Below are positions 45,131-54,800 of a stretch of DNA of 64,000 nucleotides, one piece after another. The position numbers were made by a program, and so were the translations under genes. Location of the stretch: NCBI GenBank assembly GCA_963835935.1, contig CAWIHK010000001.1, forward strand, positions 124,001 to 188,000. Reading direction: 5' to 3'. The notes beneath the pieces are model-generated. The model had not been told where the DNA came from. It saw nothing but the letters and a program-made list of their open reading frames with translations, and made no database searches. Position 1 is the stretch's first letter; the number at the start of each line of letters is the position of its first letter. This DNA is from CAWIHK01 sp963835935. Its GTDB lineage: Bacteria; Bacteroidota; Ignavibacteria; UBA10030; CAVZMI01.

Positions 45131-46465
45131 ATGAGCACATTCTTAGAGAGTTCTCGAAATATTTTTAAAATTCATGAATTGCGGCAGCGGGTTATTTATA
45201 CTGCGTTGTTGCTGATTGTCGTCCGCCTCGGTGCGCATATAACTCTTCCCGGTGTAGACGCACAGCTGATCGCTGAAGCACAGCGTCAATTTAGCCAGAA
45301 CAGCCTGTTCGGAATTTACGATCTGTTTGTCGGCGGCGCCTTCAGAAATGCGGCGATCTTTTCTCTCGGTGTGATGCCGTATATCAGTGCGTCGATTGTA
45401 ATCCAGATGCTCGGAGCGGTGTTCCCATTCTTCCAAAAATTATCGAAGGAAGGTGAGGAAGGCAGAAAAAAAATCAATCAATATACTCGCTATGGCACCG
45501 TGGTTATTTCGATGCTCCAAGGCGCAGCAACAGCCGCGAACCTGACGAACATGAGTCAAAATGGTATGCCGATCGTACCGATCGGAGGAGTTGGATTCAT
45601 TGTCTCGGCAATGATTTTTATGACCGCGGGAACGATTTTCATGATGTGGATTGGCGAACAAATCACTGAACGTGGAATCGGAAATGGAATTTCCCTTATC
45701 ATCTTTATCGGAATCATCGCAAGATTCCCTGTGGCGGTAATGCACGAGATCACGTTGTTTAGTTCTCAGTCGCATACCTTGATTGAAGAATTCATCATTT
45801 TCGTTTTGTTGGTTTTTGTTGTGGCTGGCGTCGTGATGGTCACTCAGGGAACACGCCGTATTCCGGTGCAATATGCAAAACGTGTTGTTGGCCGTAAAGT
45901 ATACGGTGGTGTCACACAGTATATTCCAATGCGTGTGAATACAGCCGGTGTTATGCCGATCATTTTTGCACAGGCAATTATGTTTTTACCGAGTTTTCTT
46001 TTCTCGTTTTTCCCAGATAGCGAATGGGTGGCAGGTGTGTCCGTGTATTTCCAGTATACATCGATAACGTACTCTGTTATATATGGAATCATGATTGTTG
46101 GATTTACATTTTTCTATACTGCGATTGCATTTAACCCGAAGGACGTTGCCGATAACATGCAGAAACAAGGCGGCTTTATACCCGGTATCCGTCCGGGCAA
46201 ACACACATCGGATTTTATCGATAATATTTTGACAAAGATAACGTTGCCGGGTTCAATATTTCTGGCTATTATCGCTATCCTTCCGGCTTTTGCTACGCGA
46301 TTCGGAGTTTCGGGAGAGATGTCGCAATTTTTTGGCGGAACAAGTTTATTAATCGTCGTTGGCGTTGCTCTTGATACCCTTCAGCAGATGGAATCTCATC
46401 TGTTGATGCGCCATTACGACGGATTTATGAAGAGTGGTAAGATTAAGGGGCGCATCGGGCGTTAA
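45131..46465 (+). CDS. secY: Preprotein translocase subunit SecY
   Basis: 444 residues, ten membrane spans. FSLGVMPYISASIVIQMLG (plug/TM2 region), EGRKKINQYTRYGTV, and late loops GTRRIPVQYAKRVVG and NMQKQGGFIPGIRPGK are classic SecY segments. Forms the channel with SecE (20010). Last membrane gene of the spc operon. Confidence 0.97.
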   Translation: MSTFLESSRNIFKIHELRQRVIYTALLLIVVRLGAHITLPGVDAQLIAEAQRQFSQNSLFGIYDLFVGGAFRNAAIFSLGVMPYISASIVIQMLGAVFPFFQKLSKEGEEGRKKINQYTRYGTVVISMLQGAATAANLTNMSQNGMPIVPIGGVGFIVSAMIFMTAGTIFMMWIGEQITERGIGNGISLIIFIGIIARFPVAVMHEITLFSSQSHTLIEEFIIFVLLVFVVAGVVMVTQGTRRIPVQYAKRVVGRKVYGGVTQYIPMRVNTAGVMPIIFAQAIMFLPSFLFSFFPDSEWVAGVSVYFQYTSITYSVIYGIMIVGFTFFYTAIAFNPKDVADNMQKQGGFIPGIRPGKHTSDFIDNILTKITLPGSIFLAIIAILPAFATRFGVSGEMSQFFGGTSLLIVVGVALDTLQQMESHLLMRHYDGFMKSGKIKGRIGR

Positions 46466-46479
46466 GCTCGGTTGTTTGA

Positions 46480-47247
46480 ATGGTCACAATTAAAACAGAA
46501 GACCAAATTGCATTAATGCGCGTGAGCAACAGAATTGTTGCAGAGGTATTGCGGTTAATCGAATCATATATTCGTCCGGGCATTCAAACACAGCAACTTG
46601 ATGAGATAGTTGAAGAGTATATAAGATCATGCGATGCGGAACCTGCATTCAAAGGTTACGCACCCGACGGATCTAATCCGTATCCGGCATCGGCATGTAT
46701 CTCGATTGATGAAGTTGTCGTTCATGGAATTCCTGGACGGCGTGCTTTAAAAGAAGGAGAAATTGTTTCAGTCGATGTCGGAGTGAAAAAAGGTGGTTTT
46801 TACGGAGATGGAGCTCGATCTTTTAAAGTTGGCGAAGTTTCCGAAAAGAAAGCGCAACTGTTGCGCGTGACAGAAGAAGCACTTTATAAAGGTATTGAGC
46901 AGGCGACCGAAGGGAATTATCTGGGCGATATCTCTTCAGCGGTTCAAAGGCATGTGGAAGCGGAAGGTTTTTCAGTAGTTCGTGATCTTGTAGGGCATGG
47001 AATCGGTAAAGCACTTCACGAACCGCCGGCTGTTCCAAATTTCGGCAAAGCTAAAACAGGGATCATATTGATGGAAGGTATGACACTGGCGATTGAACCC
47101 ATGATAAATGCCGGAAAGTATCATGTTGAAGTGTTGAACGATGGATGGACAGTGGTTACTTGTGATAGAAAACCGTCTGCCCATTTTGAACATACAATCG
47201 TTGTTCGAAAAAAATCGGCAGAGATACTTACGACACTCATGAAATAA
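46480..47247 (+). CDS. map: Methionine aminopeptidase, type I
   Basis: 255 residues. Metal ligands visible: Asp in VSVDVGVKKGGFYGDGARSF (two), His in GHGIGKALHEPP, Glu in LAIEPMINAGK, Glu in HFEHTIVV. Removes initiator Met from nascent proteins at the ribosome. It follows secY by 14 bases; adk, often between them, is absent. Confidence 0.97.
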   Translation: MVTIKTEDQIALMRVSNRIVAEVLRLIESYIRPGIQTQQLDEIVEEYIRSCDAEPAFKGYAPDGSNPYPASACISIDEVVVHGIPGRRALKEGEIVSVDVGVKKGGFYGDGARSFKVGEVSEKKAQLLRVTEEALYKGIEQATEGNYLGDISSAVQRHVEAEGFSVVRDLVGHGIGKALHEPPAVPNFGKAKTGIILMEGMTLAIEPMINAGKYHVEVLNDGWTVVTCDRKPSAHFEHTIVVRKKSAEILTTLMK

Positions 47248-47263
47248 AAGGGATTCCGTTTCA

Positions 47264-47482
47264 ATGGCAAAGCAAGGCCCGATTAAAGTTGATGGAACGA
47301 TTTCCGATACGCTGCCTAATGCGATGTTCAAGGTGCAGCTTGAAAATGGGCACGAAGTCTTGGCGCATATATCAGGTAAAATGCGAATGAATTTCATCAA
47401 GATTCTGGTGGGCGACAAAGTAACCGTCGAATTATCGCCTTACGATCTTTCAAAAGGCCGTATTACGTACCGTTATAAATAG
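47264..47482 (+). CDS. infA: Translation initiation factor IF-1
   Basis: 72 residues, one OB fold. DGTISDTLPNAMFKVQLENG, AHISGKMRMNFIKILVGDKV and LSPYDLSKGRITYRYK. Blocks the A site during initiation. Confidence 0.97.
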   Translation: MAKQGPIKVDGTISDTLPNAMFKVQLENGHEVLAHISGKMRMNFIKILVGDKVTVELSPYDLSKGRITYRYK

Positions 47483-47507
47483 AGTGTTCGATAGGACAGG
47501 AGTAAAT

Positions 47508-47621
47508 ATGAAAGTTAGAACATCAGTAAAAAAATTGTGTGTTAATTGCAAAATCATTCGAAGAAAAGGTGCGGTACGTGTGATCTGCAAAAATCCCAAG
47601 CACAAACAGCGTCAAGGATAA
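47508..47621 (+). CDS. rpmJ: 50S ribosomal protein L36
   Basis: 37 residues: MKVRTSVKKLCVNCKIIRRK with a zinc site (Cys11, Cys14, Cys27, His32). ACAGGAG lies seven bases before the ATG. Zinc-binding form. Confidence 0.96.
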   Translation: MKVRTSVKKLCVNCKIIRRKGAVRVICKNPKHKQRQG

Positions 47622-47633
47622 AGGAGAAATACA

Positions 47634-48017
47634 TTGGCTCGTATTGCCGGAGTTGATTTACCGAAACAAAAATGTGCCGAAATCGGCCTGACGTACATCT
47701 ACGGTATCGGCCGCATGACCGCGAAAAAAATACTCGACAAAGCGGGAATTGAGAAGAGCAAAAAAATCGGTGAATTGAGCGATGATGAAGTCGCAAGGAT
47801 TCGTTCTATTATGACATCCGATTTTAAAACCGAAGGTGCAGCCCGCAGTGAAACACAGATGAACATCAAACGATTGATGGATATTGGATGTTATCGAGGT
47901 TTGCGTCATCGAAAAGGATTGCCGGTGCGGGGACAACGTACGCGAACAAATGCACGTACACGTAAAGGAAAACGTAAGACAGTCGCCGGGAAGAAGAAGG
48001 CGATCGCCAAGAAGTAA
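47634..48017 (+). CDS. rpsM: 30S ribosomal protein S13
   Basis: 127 residues from TTG (MARIAGVDLPKQK), with AAAGGAG upstream. Helix-hairpin-helix YGIGRMTAKKILDKAG and the basic tail RHRKGLPVRGQRTRTNARTR. First gene of the alpha operon. Confidence 0.97.
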   Translation: MARIAGVDLPKQKCAEIGLTYIYGIGRMTAKKILDKAGIEKSKKIGELSDDEVARIRSIMTSDFKTEGAARSETQMNIKRLMDIGCYRGLRHRKGLPVRGQRTRTNARTRKGKRKTVAGKKKAIAKK

Positions 48018-48043
48018 TCAGTCTATTTAGGGAGGATGAAAGG

Positions 48044-48436
48044 TTGGCAAAATCAACCACCACAACCCGTAAGAAGAAAAAAGTGAACGTGGAAGCTCAC
48101 GGTCACGCCTATGTCAAAGCAACATTTAACAATGTAATCGTGACGTTGACCGATATCTACGGGAACACAATCGCATGGTCTTCAGCCGGGAAAAACGGAT
48201 TCAAAGGATCACGCAAGAACACACCATTCGCTGCGCAGGTATCCGCAGAAGCAGCTGCGAAGGAAGCGTATGATCTCGGTTTGCGTAAAGTCGATGTCCT
48301 TGTGAAAGGACCCGGTTCAGGTCGTGAAGCAGCTATTCGAGCACTACAAACTGCCGGTTTGGAAGTAATGAGTATTAGGGATATAACTCCGATACCGCAT
48401 AATGGGTGCCGTCCGCCAAAACGGCGACGTGTATAG
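48044..48436 (+). CDS. rpsK: 30S ribosomal protein S11
   Basis: 130 residues from TTG. HAYVKATFNNVIVTLTDIYG, KGPGSGREAAIRALQTAGL and the invariant tail PHNGCRPPKRRRV. The TTG is preceded by GGGAGG at 14 bases and AAAGG directly before it. Confidence 0.96.
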   Translation: MAKSTTTTRKKKKVNVEAHGHAYVKATFNNVIVTLTDIYGNTIAWSSAGKNGFKGSRKNTPFAAQVSAEAAAKEAYDLGLRKVDVLVKGPGSGREAAIRALQTAGLEVMSIRDITPIPHNGCRPPKRRRV

Positions 48437-48480
48437 AAGTTAGATATAAGAATTCATAATTTTTTTGGAGAGTAATCCGA

Positions 48481-49107
48481 ATGGCAAGATATATCAACGC
48501 CAATTGCCGGTTATGCCGACGTGAACATCAGAAACTCTTTTTGAAGGGGACAAAATGTTATACAGATAAATGTCCCTTCGATAAGCGCGGATATGCACCC
48601 GGGCAACATGGTCAGGTTCGAAGAACAAAAGTATCCGAGTATGGTATTCAGCTCCGCGAGAAGCAGAAAGTTCGCCGCATCTACGGAATTCTCGAAGCGC
48701 AATTCCGAAACTATTTTGAACTCGCATTAAAACAAACGGGCCGCACCGGTGAATCACTGGTGAAGTTGCTCGAACGGCGTCTGGATAATGTTGTGTTTCG
48801 GCTGGGGTTTGCACCGTCGCGCAAAGCAGCGCGGCAGCTTGTTCTGCATGGACATTTCATTGTAAACGGAAAACGTGTCGACGTTCCTTCTTATCTTGTC
48901 AAAGCCGGAGATGTAATTTCCGTCCATGCGAAGAGCAGAAAGCTTGAAGTTATTCATTCTGCAGTAAAACGAACTAAGGATGGTTTGTTCCCATGGCTTA
49001 GTCTCGATAAAGCTAATTTGACTGGAACATTCTTGAATATTCCTGAACGAGCGGTTATTCCTTTAGCTGCGAATGAACAATTAATTGTCGAATTGTATTC
49101 TAAGTAA
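48481..49107 (+). CDS. rpsD: 30S ribosomal protein S4, zinc-binding form
   Basis: 208 residues. N-terminal zinc site CRLCRREHQKLFLKGTKCY plus CPFDKR (Cys9, Cys12, Cys26, Cys31), then the S4 RNA-binding fold RLDNVVFRLGFAPSRKAARQ. 16S assembly initiator; represses the alpha operon in E. coli. Confidence 0.97.
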   Translation: MARYINANCRLCRREHQKLFLKGTKCYTDKCPFDKRGYAPGQHGQVRRTKVSEYGIQLREKQKVRRIYGILEAQFRNYFELALKQTGRTGESLVKLLERRLDNVVFRLGFAPSRKAARQLVLHGHFIVNGKRVDVPSYLVKAGDVISVHAKSRKLEVIHSAVKRTKDGLFPWLSLDKANLTGTFLNIPERAVIPLAANEQLIVELYSK

Positions 49108-49145
49108 TCAGTGATTGTTTCTCATCCAATTGAGGGATGGTATCT

Positions 49146-50144
49146 ATGGGCTTGACATCAATGCAAATGCCGGAAGCTATTCAACTTGACGAAGCGTCGT
49201 ATACCAATTTTTTCGGACGGTTCATTGTACAACCGTTGGAAAAAGGATATGGCGTGACAATAGGAAACGCCTTTCGCCGTGTTTTGCTTGCTTCTATTCC
49301 AGGTGCAGCAATCACTGCTTTAAAAGTGAACCCGGCGATCGAGCAAGTGCTTCATGAATTCTCTACCATCAAAGGTATGAAGGAAGATGTTTCCGAGATG
49401 GTATTGAATTTAAAAGAAGTTCGTTTGAAGTTGTTGAACAAAAAAGCAAACAAAATTGTGGTTCCAATAAAAGGCCCGAGAGCATTGACTGCCGGAGATC
49501 TCCAGGCTGGAACTGCAGATTTTGAAATTTTGAATCCCACTCACCATATTGCAACTTTTAATAAAGAAGCGGATTGCGAAATCGAATTTCGAATCGGCCG
49601 TGGTACAGGGTATGTTCCCTCGGAAGAAAATAAAGTGATCGATGATCCGGTCGGCGTTATCCCGATCGATGCGATATTCACGCCGATAAAAAATGTTCGA
49701 TATATTATCGAACCGACACGTGTTGGTGGGACGACAGACTACGAGAAATTGACACTTGAAATCGAAACTGATGGATCGATCACGCCGGAAGATGCATTAA
49801 CATATGCAGGAAAAATTCTTCGCGATCATGTTCAACTTTTTATCAATTTCGATATCGAACCAGAAGCAGATCGTGAAGAGGGTGTGCAAGATGAAGAGTT
49901 TGTCCGAATTCGAAAAATTCTTAGAACACCGGTCGATGAGCTTGAGCTTTCTGTCCGTTCGCATAATTGCCTGCGAGCAGCGAACATTAGAACGATTGCA
50001 GATCTTGTTCGTCGTGACGAAGGTGAACTGCTAAAGTTTCGGAATTTTGGTCGGAAGTCACTGGCGGAATTATCGGCGATCATAGAAGAATTTGGTTTGT
50101 CATTCGGGATGGATGTAGAAAAATATCTGCCCGAAGGAGAATAA
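49146..50144 (+). CDS. rpoA: DNA-directed RNA polymerase subunit alpha
   Basis: 332 residues from ATG at 49146; GAGGG lies nine bases before it and overlaps the alternative ATG at 49137. N-terminal dimer domain with FVAPLEKGYG-like IVQPLEKGYGVTIGNAFRR and LLASIPGAAI; the C-terminal UP-element domain (about 255-325) has SVRSHNCLRAANI and FRNFGRKSLAEL. Confidence 0.96.
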   Translation: MGLTSMQMPEAIQLDEASYTNFFGRFIVQPLEKGYGVTIGNAFRRVLLASIPGAAITALKVNPAIEQVLHEFSTIKGMKEDVSEMVLNLKEVRLKLLNKKANKIVVPIKGPRALTAGDLQAGTADFEILNPTHHIATFNKEADCEIEFRIGRGTGYVPSEENKVIDDPVGVIPIDAIFTPIKNVRYIIEPTRVGGTTDYEKLTLEIETDGSITPEDALTYAGKILRDHVQLFINFDIEPEADREEGVQDEEFVRIRKILRTPVDELELSVRSHNCLRAANIRTIADLVRRDEGELLKFRNFGRKSLAELSAIIEEFGLSFGMDVEKYLPEGE

Positions 50145-50178
50145 GTGTCAGTACTGATTTTTTGAAGAAAGGTTCACG

Positions 50179-50724
50179 ATGAGACATGGTAAAGTAGGTC
50201 GAAAATTAAAACGTACTGCAAGTCATCGTAAAGCGTTATTGAATAATCTTTCGACTTCGTTCTTGCGTCATAAAAAAATTCAAACCACTCTTGCAAAAGC
50301 GAAGGAAACGCAGAAGAAGGTAGAAGCTTTGATTACAAAAGCTCGGCGTGCGATTGCAACCGAAACAGAAGGACAGCCGAAAAACATAGCAGCGCGTCGT
50401 GAAGTAGCGCGTTATGTGAAAGATCGAGCGGTTGTGAAATCGCTTTTTGAAGAGATTGCACCAAAGGTACTTTCCCGCAAAGGCGGATATACACGTTTGA
50501 TCAAGCTCGGTCAACGAATGGGTGATGGAGCCCAGGTTGCTGTTCTTGAATTGGTAGATTTTAATATCGCAGATTCCACCGGTGCGGTAAAAACTAAGAG
50601 AGCAAAAAAATCCACTCAAAAAACTCCTGCAACCGAACCAAACACTGCAGGAATAGAAGAAAAACCGGCAGAAGCTCCGGCCGTGCCGCAGGAAGGTATC
50701 GCGGTTGAAGAGCCAAAGGCGTAA
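50179..50724 (+). CDS. rplQ: 50S ribosomal protein L17 with C-terminal extension
   Basis: 181 residues. Core 1-120: MRHGKVGRKLKRTASHRKAL, RKGGYTRLIKLGQRMGDGAQ. A roughly 55-residue Lys/Ala/Pro/Glu-rich tail follows (from TKRAKKSTQKTPATEP) that E. coli L17 lacks; similar tails occur in the FCB group. Last ribosomal protein gene of the cluster. Confidence 0.95.
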   Translation: MRHGKVGRKLKRTASHRKALLNNLSTSFLRHKKIQTTLAKAKETQKKVEALITKARRAIATETEGQPKNIAARREVARYVKDRAVVKSLFEEIAPKVLSRKGGYTRLIKLGQRMGDGAQVAVLELVDFNIADSTGAVKTKRAKKSTQKTPATEPNTAGIEEKPAEAPAVPQEGIAVEEPKA

Positions 50725-50760
50725 CAGACAAACTTGTCCATTTTCGAATCAGGTACGAAA

Positions 50761-51348
50761 ATGAAAATCACAGCTGCAGAATTTGTTGTAGGTGTGACGA
50801 CATTGAGTCATCTTCCAGTGACGGATCTCCCAGAATTCGTTTTCCTTGGACGATCGAACGTTGGTAAATCATCGCTTATCAATGCGCTCACAAATCGGAA
50901 AAATCTTGCAAGATCAAGTTCGACTCCAGGTAAGACAAGAGAGCTGAATTATTATCTAATCAATAATTTTTTGTATTTTGTCGACCTGCCGGGCTTTGGT
51001 TACGCAAAAGCTCCCGAACAACTCCGCGCGAGTTGGGGAAATTTTATTGAGCTATATCTTCAGACGCGAAAACAAATAAAGCTTGCATTTCATTTGATGG
51101 ATTCCCGTCATGAACCGACTGAATTAGATAAAGCTCTTGTCGGCTGGCTTGATTTTTATAAAATCCCTTTCGTCGTAATCCTCACAAAATCGGATAAATT
51201 AGCACGAAGCAAGATATCAATGTTCGTTAATAATGCTCAGGAGATATTCTCTGCGTATTCATCATGCCGCCAAGTACTTCCATTTTCTTCAATTACAGGC
51301 GATGGACGGACAGAGGTGCTTAAAATTATTAGTACTGAGGCAAAATAA
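50761..51348 (+). CDS. engB: Ribosome-assembly GTPase EngB/YsxC/YihA
   Basis: 195 residues from ATG at 50761, with AGG about 7 bases upstream; a TTG at 50734 would add nine odd residues. G1 GRSNVGKS (30-37), G2 SSTPGKTRELNYY, G3 DLPGFGYAKAP, G4 TKSD, G5 SSITGDG. Needed for late 50S assembly, which fits its place right after rplQ. Confidence 0.95.
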   Translation: MKITAAEFVVGVTTLSHLPVTDLPEFVFLGRSNVGKSSLINALTNRKNLARSSSTPGKTRELNYYLINNFLYFVDLPGFGYAKAPEQLRASWGNFIELYLQTRKQIKLAFHLMDSRHEPTELDKALVGWLDFYKIPFVVILTKSDKLARSKISMFVNNAQEIFSAYSSCRQVLPFSSITGDGRTEVLKIISTEAK

Positions 51349-51432
51349 TACCTCACAATAACGTCATTTCAAGCTTTTCTTCATACATCTTCTTTAAAAT
51401 ATCATCATTTACCACAACGTGGGAAATACCTC

Positions 51433-51461
51433 TTGACAATGCAGGTGAAAGATAGTATACT
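51433..51461 (+). promoter_or_regulatory. Strong sigma-70-type promoter of the TonB/PorV operon
   Basis: TTGACA (51433-51438), 17-base spacer, TATACT (51456-51461). It lies 85 bases after engB and separates the ribosomal cluster from the envelope genes. Confidence 0.75.
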
Positions 51462-51610
51462 TAACCTACTTTTTTCCTAACTCAATTCTTTCTAGGATTG
51501 AGTCGTTTGTTTAAGTTTTATGTTTTTGTCGTACCGATAGATACAGGAGTTTTAATTCATCGTTCGAAAGAACATAGAGCTATAAATTAATCGACACTTC
51601 AAGAATTGTT

Positions 51611-51760
51611 ATGAGAATGAAGTTGACCAAAAAAAAGAAACTGATTTGGGGGTCGGTTCATTCAATTCTTTCCTTAGAAATCCAATCATCCAATTGTCAC
51701 GTTTATTTTAATCCATATAAGGAGGTGATTAATCCCGACGTTCAGTTATTATCTTCTTGA
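51611..51760 (+). CDS. Possible leader peptide (49 codons, uncertain)
   Basis: ATG at 51611, TGA at 51758. The product starts MRMKLTKKKKLIWGSVHS and contains YKEVINPDVQLLSS at the end. It has no good ribosome site of its own, but a perfect 12-base complement of the 16S rRNA 3' end (TAAGGAGGTGAT, 51718-51729) lies inside it. It may be chance; not recognised. Confidence 0.2.
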   Translation: MRMKLTKKKKLIWGSVHSILSLEIQSSNCHVYFNPYKEVINPDVQLLSS

Positions 51761-51834
51761 TTTCTAAAAAAAAGTTGCGGGAAATTTTTTGTTTAACTCG
51801 TTCCCCATAGTTGACTTTAAAGAAGGAGGTCATT

Positions 51835-54800
51835 ATGTATCGTAAGTTAGTTTGTGTGATGGTGGGGATTTTATTATTGACGTCGTTTGTCTTCGCGACA
51901 GGAAAAATTCACGGCAGAGTGACAGACAAGGAGACAGGTGAAGCATTAATTGGCGCTACAGTAACGCTGCTTGGAACTACGCGTGGTGCAGTTACAGATA
52001 TAGCTGGAGAATATTCTATTCTCAACATTGAGGTCGGGACATACACCATCCAGGCCTCGTATATTGGCTATCAACAGGTCCATATTTCGAACATCCGCGT
52101 AAATGAGGGTTTGACTGCGGATGCGAACTTTACACTCCTCAAGAGTGCAGTTCAAGTTGCAGCCGTTGAAATTATTGCGCAGAGGCCTCTCATAGAAAAA
52201 TCTGCCACAAACGAAACCCGTATTATAAATAGCGATTTTCTCAGTGCTATTCCAATCCGTAGTCTAACGGAAGCTACTGCATTGCAACCAGGTGTTGTGT
52301 TGCGTAATAATCTCGTCTATATGAGAGGTAGTCGAGCTGATGAAACCGGTTTTATACTTAATGGTGTTAATGTTACAGATCCTTATTATGGTGGACGTGG
52401 AGTCATAACCTCACCAGATGCCGTCGAGCAAATAGAGGTTCAGACCGGCGGATATCCTGCAGAATATGGCGGAGCAAATGGTGGATTAGTCAGTACGGAA
52501 CTTCGCACCGGTGGCCAACAAATGCACGTGTCTCTTCGAGCTGAAACAGACAATTATACTAAGCAGGGGAAAAAGGCCTTAGGTGGCTACTCATACGGTT
52601 ATTCAAATTATGTCGGTACAATAAGCGGCCCCGTGGTATCTGATAAGATACGTTTCTTCGGGTCGGTTGAAAATACATTTTATCGTGACCCAGGGAATTT
52701 TGTTGCGGCTGAGGGTTCGGGCATTAATGGCCAGAATGGTCTTGGCACAAACTACAGCGTTGCAAACCCGAGTTTCTGGGATGGAATAAATTTCCAGGGT
52801 TTAGTAGCTGCGCCCCAGTACACAACTGCAAACCGCAATACGCTATCCCAAGATACGCTCAATCTTTACTCTCCGGCTGGGAATAACATCGGTGGCCAGA
52901 TGAATCAATACTCATATACCGGAACACTTTTGGTTGATCTGGGTGACATTCAACTTCGTGGTGCTGGTTCTTTTTCGCACACTTTTTCTCAATCGACAGC
53001 GAATATTCATAACTTTCTTGACCTTCAAAGATTACCTATTAGTAAATATGATAATGCATTCAGCAATATAAAAATGACCCAGTTTTTTACTCCAAAGACA
53101 TATTACGAACTTAATTTAAACTACTACCATGTATTTAACCAAACACAACTTGATCCAAAGTTGCTGACAAACTTCACAATGTATGGTGATACATCGCTTG
53201 GAGGATCGAATCCTGCGCTCAATTATGATCCAAAGACTGGTGTAGCGTCATCCGTACTCGATAATGCTCCGTGGTATATTTTTGGCCCAACCAGTGGTGG
53301 TGGCCTTTCTATTGATCAGCCCGGGACGTTACTCGCGACGGCACCTGCACTTCTGTCTGAAACGTCGCTCGGCGGACGTTTGGATTTTACTACATCGAGT
53401 GACAAGAATACACTGAAATGTGGCGTAGAATATGAACGCTACACAATTCGCCGGTTTGCACCTGGAGCTGTCGATGGAGTGTATCAGATTATTAACAGTG
53501 GTTTATCACAAACACAACAGATAGCGGCTTTAAATGCCAGTGGTTATAACAACTACGGATATGATGTGTTTGGAAATCAAATTAATAGTGATGTAAAAAT
53601 TAATAACGCGATTGTGGAATTCGGCCCTCCGCATCCGGTGAATGGGGCAATTTATGTGGAAGATCAGATTCAACTTTCTGACATAAATCTTAACGTCGGG
53701 TTGAGGTATGATTATATTAATCCCGATAGTTGGGCTTTTAGAGATCCAGCTGGGATAGGTTTTAACGATGCATATGATGTTGTAGATATAGCGAATGATT
53801 CTATCGGGATGAAGAAAACACCCGCAACCAAACAAATCAGTCCGCGCATAGGTATATCTTTCCCTGTGAGTGATATGACAGTATTCCATGCGCAGTACGG
53901 AAAATTCATTCAGGAGTCGGAGTTGCTCGACTCGTATGCTGGAATGGGACGAATATATCAACTTGTTGCAGGCGGAAATTACATCCAGCCCCCAACAGGT
54001 TTTGGATTGATGCCTGAGCGTACGACTTCGTACGAACTTGGTTTCTCACAACAGATCGGAGACAATGCTTCGTTCAATATCACGACTTTCTATAAGGATA
54101 TCAGCGACCAAGTACAAGCGCGATTGATCGCACCAGACGGACGGGGCCAAAACAGAAACTATTACACTCTTGTTAACGGTGATTTTTCGACGAGTAAGGG
54201 AGTTGAAATTAAAATTACACTTCGCCGGACAAGTCGACTTGAAGCCCAGCTCAATTATACATTTGCCAGTGCTGAAGGGACAGGATCAACAGCCAATAGT
54301 TCTGAGGGTAGTGCATCCGATGCGCGTGGCTATACCGCACATATACCATTCCCAACATCGTTCAGTCAAGAAAGCACTGGGAGCTTAAACCTGGATTATC
54401 ATTTTGCAAAGAATGACGGTGGCCCGATACTTGAACGATCAGGCCTCAATCTGTTAATGACATTTGGGAGCGGCTATCCATTTACCCTAGAGACAGTGTC
54501 GCAAAATAATATTAATGATGCACGCTTCCAGGTTCCATTGGAGCCGATTGGATATTCGACAACGCCATGGTCGTTCAATGTTGACTTCCGCATAGACAAG
54601 GTTGTAACAATTTCTTCCCTGGTAGATGCGATGTTCTACATTTATGTGCAGAATCTCTTCAATGCGCACAATGCAACTAACGTGTTCATACGAACGGGTG
54701 ATCCTGCCAACGACGGATGGCTCGGAACATCGCAAGGAAGTGCTTATGCGGCAGCTCAATCTAATCCAGACTTGTATAAATCTCTGTACAATGCTGCGTA

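Larger units (their letters stand above)
51349..51834. other. 486-base leader region before the TonB/PorV trio
   Basis: Holds the promoter at 51433-51461, a hairpin ACTCAAT/ATTGAGT (51480-51486, 51497-51503) followed by T-rich sequence, a 49-codon frame (51611-51760) and an isolated ribosome-binding sequence at 51718-51729. The transcript leader would be about 365 bases, long for a structural gene. Confidence 0.6.

Noticed and set aside
53530..53961. 143-codon - strand frame in the TonB receptor gene
   Set aside because: Composition and position are those of a shadow of the receptor's coding frame.
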